DNA of 64,000 bases from Mycosarcoma maydis (Eukaryota > Basidiomycota > Ustilaginomycetes > Ustilaginales): contig NC_026478.1 in assembly GCF_000328475.2 (NCBI RefSeq), forward strand, positions 806,001-870,000, written 5' to 3'. This document shows, piece after piece, positions 57,901 through 64,000 of the stretch. The stretch's first letter is position 1. Every line of letters starts with the position of its first letter. Both the position numbers and the translations under genes were made by a program. The notes under the pieces are model-generated. The model searched no databases and was not told the origin of the DNA. It saw only the letters and a program-made list of their open reading frames with translations.

Positions 57901-58443
57901 GTAGTAGCTCTGCGTGTCTTGCGTGCTCTCCGGCATTCCAGGAAGGCAAGTGAAGGAGAATGAATGGGCAGCAAGGGGATCCATAGACGACGAGGATGAG
58001 GTAGCTTGACTATGGAGAGACTCGGTCGCTGGAAGACCATGGCTGATTGGAGCTGGTTGAGCAGGCATGGGGGTCGAAGTGACCCCGTGAGTTGAGTTCC
58101 ACTGAGGCTGCATTGCAGTTTGGTGTGGGTGGTTGTTGGTATACGAGTCTTGAGATGGTTGTTGAGTCCGCAGAGAGTATGAGTGGTTGAATCCAGTCAT
58201 TTGTGGTTGGAAGGCGCTAGAAAACACGCTAGGCGTTGGCACACGTGGGCTGTGTGCTGCGTTGGGCACAGCGTTCTGACCAGCGTCCATGACGGTCATC
58301 GAGAATGCCAAAGGGGAAGCATAGAGTTGTTGTGCCTGTAGCAACTGTGCAGAGAGAGACGAGGCAGGCAGCGAGTGTCTGCGCGCGTCATTGAAATCTA
58401 GTCGACCGTCTTGTTGCCGAGTGGAGGGCATGCTAGACAACAT
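54973..58443 (-). CDS. Transcription factor with two Zn2Cys6 clusters
   Basis: The 1,156-residue product has two zinc clusters. Cluster 1 has Cys271, 274, 281, 321, 324 and 331 (CDQCRTKHLRC ... CTRCEDKGFVC), with a 39-residue loop where 5-12 is usual. Cluster 2 has Cys555, 558, 565, 576, 579 and 586 (CDTCRLRRVRC ... CSRCEDKRIQC), with normal spacing. Both are followed by basic residues. Between and after them lies what looks like one fungal middle homology region: SIQLLNCFFAVCHMQAPVV at about 406-424, TETLLAVLHAWAAQY at about 485-499, then KAFCHALLNHALSLVHKYDI and PSIESIQVLSLLAPLLD. Cluster 2 therefore appears to sit inside that domain. The N-terminal 260 residues are Gln/Ser/His-rich. The start is the ATG at 58443. 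Targets are unknown. Confidence 0.9.
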   Translation of the reverse strand: MLSSMPSTRQQDGRLDFNDARRHSLPASSLSAQLLQAQQLYASPLAFSMTVMDAGQNAVPNAAHSPRVPTPSVFSSAFQPQMTGFNHSYSLRTQQPSQDSYTNNHPHQTAMQPQWNSTHGVTSTPMPAQPAPISHGLPATESLHSQATSSSSSMDPLAAHSFSFTCLPGMPESTQDTQSYYAHYLDDSTSARHTGQADPTFLPPHISSIHSQSDPNLLGALESGITTSSLPIPFQDFTEPSYSSTDSPDSEGMTSQSSDKKKSARRQGVTCDQCRTKHLRCDLDDRRAEAARSSSPETAETALLEMQRSTSAGTAVHHIRCTRCEDKGFVCTKTHTPPSRRYPRPSRSGKRIEQARMLHGASLTGASANRPSVERINASTILIRALTELRGAEVRITDRVMAGSLSIQLLNCFFAVCHMQAPVVDFAHFSKTFNASNGDPRKMSIMSNGGSAAEGLPSIVPDVQGLGSITWPGTRESKIGTPGTTETLLAVLHAWAAQYTDAPIAFGPDFKDLDAVDVRLQEVDDNGVIQPPIDGRDGDCKVSLKRPKRKQGVACDTCRLRRVRCDVTERPDGMGCSRCEDKRIQCTDTYIQAKRAKLLAKGAKMGSSDEYGDFASAGASAMDNNRLSPRTWIATRSNLLMRTYRPGDIEHNLRRGKARKAFCHALLNHALSLVHKYDILKKPSIESIQVLSLLAPLLDNVDGVQAHAFADAACDHTEKLGMSTKLVVDETNRHAVENMLRIMQSHRVFLTAWCRDSIASGLNRRKPYFKEDRAIEVIGHASFRRETAPVAPPRQGEVVLSGEMGLTFVIMTMVQIGALSRFLGTHIDAAEGLKPSIPPWQRPAGASMAPIPRSARFSARPSLAELRKLERACGAVWNSLDSLMLFFDRCASKAWSTMNSLQPFRPLGWIASTKLCGSLLYLALFRALGERHRANAAFMATLSHSLGGQSAMSEEDKMVAASLKSLFDKSMQRAIVSCRKTARLIGILLPFGILQTGGPVLKQIFPVAQFLAKIPSVSDEQVASRMSGRRDSPQCEVNLVASPSDPSNFIDPQTLQQQDLVEQVVAQEALRNNAHATQSAEALNNPTTSAHIEVLRQLEGMHQLNLGPYTHSSKQEEVENLIEGLSQLGYAWDTMDREIGVIQDLLQSCGPAAATA

Positions 58444-60200
58444 GTGTAGCTATGGGCTGGAGAGGTTGCTGGTATATACTGGCGGTATTGCAGCAATAAA
58501 GGCGAGCGATGCAGAAGGTAGGCCCAAGAAGGACGTTTGGGAAGCGCTCGGGGTAAGGAACTGAGTTGTACGATAATCGCTGGAACGTTGCAATGTTGAG
58601 AGGAAGAGGGAAGTGTTTGGTGGTAGACTTTACGAAAGGGAACGGTGCCGTACTTGAAAGTAAAAGGTGAAGATCTTATACTTGAACTGGACGGCGGTAA
58701 CCACTATCAGGGTGTGGCGCAGCGATGGCAGGGCTTGCTGCAATCGGAAATCTGCAGGAAGTGACGAAAGGACTCAGAGCGGCTATGATAGGCAAGGTAG
58801 ATACATGCCGGACCAATAGACAGTGCGAGGCAAAGAGACTGTACAGTTGAAGCGTACTCGAATGATTAGACAGTGTCACTCTGCGTCTAGTGAGCTACTG
58901 GCAAGTGTCTGAGTGCTGCTGATCTGTGGAGAGGTACAGATCCGAATGACACACAGGGAGCATGAGTGAGATCTGGATTGTTGGCCAGGGATGGTGCAGA
59001 AAAGAGAAAGAGAGCGCTGAACTTGGAGCAGACGGATCGATGAGCAGACAGGTGTTGACAAACTTGGGTCGTGGCAATGGATAAACAAGGGAATGCTTGA
59101 CGATACCAGCTAACGAAGGGGGCTGGGCCGAATGTGTGCAGCCCAGGAGATGGTCTCGGATATGGATGGATGGCGTGAGAACAAAGCTGCAGGATGTCAA
59201 CAATAGTGTCGCAGAAGAGGCATATCCAGCATAGCGAGTGTTTTTGTGAGATGTGTGGCAGCAATCCAAAAGTGGCCGGGTGAATTCTGACGGCGAGGCG
59301 GAATCGGCGCAGCAAATGCAAGACAGACGACGCAGAACACAAAACCAGGAATGAGCACACAAAGCAATCGACCAGCACGGCAGGGTAAGGCGGCGTGCAG
59401 AAAGAAGACGAAGAGAGGCGGTGACGATGCGCCGCAAGACAGCGAGAGAGTGCAGAGGGAGAGTGGAAAGAGGGGCAATCAAGCCAGAACGTCTTTGTGA
59501 CGAGAAGGAGGAAAAGTGCGACGAGTGTGACAAGACGAACTAGTTAGATGGGGATGGCGAGAGACAGGGTGATGAAGAAGATCCGGACCGAAAATGTTTC
59601 AGCGCACACGGGCGGCAAAAAGAGCAGCAGCGCCGAGGGCTGCAGGTCAAATCCGAGATCCAGAAAGATGCGAAAGACGATCAGCGGGTAGGTGATGCCC
59701 AGATTCTCTCTGGTTAACGTTTGAGCAAGGTGAAAGGGGTGAATGGTTTGCGATCTAGTCGCTTGTAATCACCAAGAGTGAAAGGTGTCTCACTATCCTA
59801 TGCGTACGCCCTGTACGAGCCAAATGACCCAACGAAGGCGAAGGACGTTGGAATCGGAATGAGCGCCCACACTAAGCTGTGAAAGACCATCGGAAGCTTG
59901 GAAGACGGTTCCGAGGAGGAGACGGAGCGTGATTCACGATTGGGTTGGTCATCATCACGGCTAACGTTGACAGGTGAAAGATCATTCCAGTCTGACACCA
60001 AATAAAATAAATTCAAGTGAAAGATGAAAAAAAAGTCCAAAACAAGAAACAAAATCGTGATATCCACGATTGTAACGGTACGCAAAACAAGCAGTCGTGA
60101 GTCACGAGTGACCAAAGATAATTGCAAACAGCCAAACAGCGTTTGACTCATCACTGTTTTTTTTTGTGCTGGGGAGTCAAGCTGCTAGAATTGAACACAT
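58444..60200. other. Long upstream region of the two-cluster regulator
   Basis: Read on the minus strand, 59530-58450 is rich in C, T and Ser/Leu-coding triplets without a conserved frame. The longest frame (212 codons, 58895-59533) has only low-complexity Ser/Leu/His content, so I read it as a long 5' leader or promoter and not a gene. Motif-family copies lie near 59930-59945 and 60055-60110. Confidence 0.5.
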
Positions 60201-63200
60201 TTCCGTTCCAGGTGTGAGCGAGTGAGCCAAAACATTCAACATAGGTGGAATGCGACGTGCTTGGTTCGAGTGGAAATCTGCACGGAGAAAACTGCAAGCA
60301 ATACTCGAACGATGCTAGCCGAGGTAAGGGCGTGGGTCGAGACCTTTGACGATTCGTCTAATCCCCCACACATCGGCAACAAATATTTTGGCGCTAGGAT
60401 ATGCTGGAAGGACGCATGATCGTTCGCACCGTTACGTGCCAACGTCTTGTCAGCAGCCAAGAACAGATGTGTGAATTGTTGCCGAATTTCTGCCGGAGTA
60501 CAAACTATCCGGCAGAACTCAACTAGGCTCGCGTAGGGTCTACAAATTCCAAAGTGAAATTCAATTCAAGCTTGCTTCTTCCAAGCTTTTTTCATGTTCG
60601 GGTATCCGCAAGCTATCAACGACGAACGCGTGTCTACGCTCGTGAAAGAATTCACAATTGCTATCCGCCATCTTGCTGATTTGCTGTTTGTTTCCTTTGC
60701 TCTGTTTTTCGCGGGTTCCTCATCTTGGAATGCAATCACAAGGAGAACAGAGTAGATGACGTAGTGAGTGGAGCTGCGATTAGAAGCAAACCTGCATCGA
60801 GCCTTTAAGGTTGGAACCAAAGTGGAATGAGTGCTGCCTTCTGCGAAAATTTCCCGGCGGACGGCTGCTTCAACAAGGTTTCAGTTTCACGCCTATATTG
60901 GAATGCTAGCCTCTCCTCTTGCAATCCTTCCATCCGAGGCTGAGGGCATGCTCGATCTGAGTCTGTACAAGCCAATCTTGGAAATCAGCCGCAAACGCGT
61001 CGTCGAGCTTTGCCTGATGGCGTCACATCCAAGAAATTCCTCGCCACGCGTGACGCGAGACCGTCCAAATTCGAGCTTGTGCCAGCCAATGCGCCAACCA
61101 CCATGTGCTGTATTATTCCAAGTTCAATCAATCGAGGCAGCAGCGAGATCGTCATCCACTACGAGATACCGTCGTAGCCGAGTTCAAACGATCTAATGCC
61201 ACGATGAGACCATGGCGGCGCATGCAAGCGTAAAATTTATTTTCGGACTCCAAAGCCTAGCCACCACACACAAACACTTCTACGCCTGAACTGCAGGTTT
61301 GCACGATGCGTGTGTAATTCAAGCGAGCCAACGCTGGTGGAAATTATTCGGCCGTCAAAAGTAGTTGGCGGTGACATACACCGTTACCGCCTGGGCACCA
61401 AGTGTGGTTGCCAAGAATCGAAACAAACATTTCCACTCCATCCAATTTGTTACGGCATGCTTTGGCACCGATTCGCATCGTATCACGGTGCATCTCAAGC
61501 AAGGTGCCTGCATCCTGACAAACGAATCTAGATCGACTAGCGTGGGATCAAGCCCCAAATGTTGGCAACCGTCTCCTGCTCTAGACCAGTCAATCTGCAG
61601 GGTCGTCACAGTTTCGGCTGAATTTCGCTTCCGGCAAGAGTTCTCGACCCTCTCAGCAGCACAGCCAAGGCCTTGCACCCTGCATCGTCATTCAACTCAT
61701 TGTGAACCTGTCCATATCAACGAACTGTCGCATCTGATGGCAACAGTCATAAACTCCGATCGTGGACCAGCGCCTGTACAGTATGATGGCGACGCCTTCT
61801 ACTGTACCTTGGAACGATCAGAGTCTTGGCAAGCGCCGCTGTTGCCTCGGCTCTACTCTGTCACCTATAGCTTCAGCCCCCCGGACTTACCGCTGGACAA
61901 ATGTTAACTGTTGCAGCAAATCTCCGATTGCATGCAGCGGGCAGTTGTAGAATCGATGGCTGTTTGCTCACATGCACATGCAACTTTACCTTCCCCACCC
62001 TTGTTCGATCGAGAGTCGTACTGCATGCCCCAACCCACTTTGGGAAGGCTCAAGCTAGCTTTGATCAAGCCTGTCTTTTGTCTCAGCACTGCATCGGAAG
62101 ATCCAGTATGCTCTCATCGGTCAAGGCAGGAACGGGTGCAGTTTCGACAGATCCCAACTGCGTGACAGGTGACGAGTATTGGCAGACAGAGTTTCAGCTG
62201 ACTTCTTGCCTAGGTTGGTTCGTTGTAAAAAGTGTTGGGAGCAATTTCCATGTTTTCACGAATGGAAGATCGAACCCCAGCATTTAAGAATACCGTGATT
62301 TGAGGCTGAGTGTTTGGAAAAGTTTGGATCGACATCGGCTCGCGTTTCGTGAAAGATTGAATCTCGAGCTCCAAACCCCAGCATTCAAGAACACCGTGAT
62401 TTGAGGCTGAATGGGCTGTAAATGTATGAATCGGCATCGGCACATGTTGATCGCTAAATGTATCATTTTCACTATGAATTTACGCCCGCTTTAGCTTCGG
62501 ATCCGCTTTGCACATACAGAAAAATGGCCCTTTTAGCTCGGCGGAAATGGCGATGCCAAAAACAAGGGTCCCGTCCGAATTGACATTTCCTTTGCCGTCC
62601 CGGTTTTACCGTGCAAACTGTTTCCGTGCTCTTCATCCTTCGTAGCTTCGCTCAATTCAGTATAGTCAGATTGCTACGCCATGCTGATTCAAGATAATTC
62701 CAGGACAAGATTAGGCCTAAAGTTTCTGTTCAGGGTACCGTACGCAACGCCGCCGCCAAGTTATGTTTCAGAGGGCAACACCTCCTTTACGCCCCGTGCC
62801 CAGCTCCAGTGGGAATCAAGCGACGGCACTAACTGCAACTCAACGTACTATCACAAACATTAGAATAGTACGCATAGCGACGTCATCCCGGGAAAGACGC
62901 CTTTCTGAATCTCAAGTACGAATTGTAGAGTGCAGCCTCTTCGGTGAATTATTACTTGCCATACGAAGAGGGAACCTCTGTTCACTGCTTCACTTTTCGG
63001 TCTTCAGCAATGCAACAACTCGATTCTTCCGACGCAGAGACCACACGTATATCATGTACAAGGTAAACTCAAGCCCAACCATCTTCGGATCACGAACGCC
63101 CGAACCTGAATGAAAGGGCCAAGCTTCTTTGTAATTTCCGCATGGGAAGGTCAATGCCTTCCCGATGGACAAATCAAAACTTCGGCGTGGATGGCGTGGT

Positions 63201-64000
63201 TGGCGTGGGAACGTTTGATATACCGTAGGATCGAATTTTCAACTTGATATGAAAATGCGTTAAACACCCAGGTGGTTGTGCTGATATTGCTGCCTGCCAT
63301 ATGCAGGTCATTCGGATGTGCTGCACCTTGAGAGCAAAAATCCACTAAAACGCCCGGATGGCATCAGACGCCACAATGGTGCTCCTTTACAGGATAAGTT
63401 AGCTACTATCCTACGCGGTCAGATGGTCGTTCGTCCCTGTTATCGTGCATATCCTATGCAACAGTGCGGCTAAATAGCCACTCTGATTGAGTGCCTGTGA
63501 GTTCTCCCTATTGAATGATGGCGTTCGCTGACGTCGATCACGCCTCATTGCTAGTCATCACGTGAATGTTTGCTCCCATGATCGTCTCAGAATACCGCTG
63601 CACCATGCATATCTAGTCTCAGGCTCCTTCACTGTTTCACAGGCTAACCTTAGTCTTTCGTTACCAATATAGCTTCTGGCCCACAGGGACCAGATAAATA
63701 ACTCTGAGAAATTTGTTCTATGTTAGCACACGGGTCTGGCATAAAAAGTGTTGCAAGCTAATGGATCACAGTGGATCTAGAACACAACGCGCTCCTTACA
63801 ACGGTTGCATGAAACCATGCTGCGTTCAAACATTTCCTCATTTTGCTTTGCATCTTCCACCTCACGACCTTGCAGAATCACATGTAGCCTTTTTCGTGTC
63901 GCCCCTTGGCGATGGTAGCCATCAAAAGCATCGCTGTCAACTAGACCGTTGCAAGCTCCCACGTCTGGGTCAATGACCGCCTTGGCACATGTAAAGGAGA
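60201..64000. other. Gene-free right end, of different texture
   Basis: I recognise no gene in these 3.8 kb. Frames of 121-180 codons (60831-61196, 61365-61907, 61901-62287) show no family motif and no codon pattern like that of the neighbours. The CGTGAAT motif pairs and microsatellites common elsewhere are nearly missing here. A 101-bp tandem duplication lies at 62255-62456. It might be an old mobile-element remnant or simply a long spacer; no transposase or reverse transcriptase motif is visible. Confidence 0.45.
62255..62456. repeat. Imperfect tandem duplication, 101-bp period
   Basis: The block CCCCAGCATTTAAGAATACC at 62275 returns with a few changes at 62376, and both are followed by GTGATTTGAGGCTGA and later by ATCGRCATCGGC. 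That gives two copies of about 101 bp. The period is not a multiple of three, so it is not a coding repeat. Confidence 0.85.

Noticed and set aside
58895..59533. 212-codon frame on the minus strand upstream of the two-cluster regulator
   Set aside because: Ser/Leu/His/Cys-rich throughout, overlaps other frames of the same length on the same strand, and has no domain; better read as a pyrimidine-rich leader.
61365..61907. 180-codon frame in the gene-free right end
   Set aside because: It opens with TTG rather than ATG, has no motif, and overlaps a 107-codon antisense frame of equal quality.
62255..62290. tRNA-like T-arm (GGGGTTCGATC on the minus strand)
   Set aside because: No matching acceptor, anticodon or D arm around it, and the tandem second copy does not keep the box.
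60201..64000. Retrotransposon or DNA transposon
   Set aside because: No reverse transcriptase, integrase or transposase motif and no clear terminal repeats could be seen; only the texture change and one 101-bp duplication support it.

Overview
The window looks like nuclear DNA from a smut fungus (Basidiomycota, Ustilaginomycotina, Ustilago/Sporisorium type; Ustilago maydis would fit, but I cannot prove the species). The reasons are a eukaryotic gene set (PEX12, SF3a1, TRM5, GPI12, DBP2), almost all genes as single uninterrupted reading frames, two Zn2Cys6 regulators with basidiomycete-style long low-complexity tails, a homologue of the basidiomycete macrophage-activating glycoprotein, and intergenic DNA full of the short motif CGTGAAT and its complement. 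I find 20 protein-coding genes that I can support, about one per 3 kb. I recognised no rRNA, tRNA, CRISPR array or intact transposon.

Layout. 1-2.9 kb: gene-free flank. 2.9-9.7 kb: SIP5 (+), PEX12 (+) and the deubiquitinase UBP14 (-). 10.4-18.0 kb: an orphan seven-helix membrane protein (-) and a Zn2Cys6 regulator (+), separated by a repeat-rich 1.6 kb region. 18.1-21.4 kb: TRM5 (-) and GPI12 (-). 23.6-27.9 kb: a serine-rich coiled-coil protein (+) convergent with TRP2 (-). 29.0-36.2 kb: SF3a1 (+), two small orphan genes (+) that may be diverged copies of each other, and APN1 (-). 38.0-47.1 kb: a GPI-type secreted glycoprotein (+), IPI3 (-), asparagine synthetase (+) and a DUF1776 protein (-). 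48.5-58.4 kb: the DEAD-box helicase DBP2 (-, three exons), biotin synthase BIO2 (+) and a regulator with two zinc clusters (-). 58.4-64 kb: gene-free, first the long pyrimidine-rich leader of that regulator, then 3.8 kb that differs in texture from the rest of the window.

The genes are mostly housekeeping and do not form one pathway. They cover RNA work (SF3a1, DBP2, IPI3, TRM5), amino acid and cofactor synthesis (TRP2, ASN1, BIO2), protein turnover and signalling (UBP14, SIP5), organelles and surface (PEX12, GPI12, glycoprotein) and DNA repair (APN1).

Most notable are: (1) DBP2 carries a 1,616-nt intron at the motif V junction, then a 21-nt microexon and a 91-nt intron, in a gene whose yeast homologues are known for a long conserved regulatory intron; (2) a regulator with two Zn2Cys6 clusters, the second apparently inserted inside the middle homology region; (3) an intergenic-only family of self-complementary heptamers, in places grown into perfect tandem arrays.
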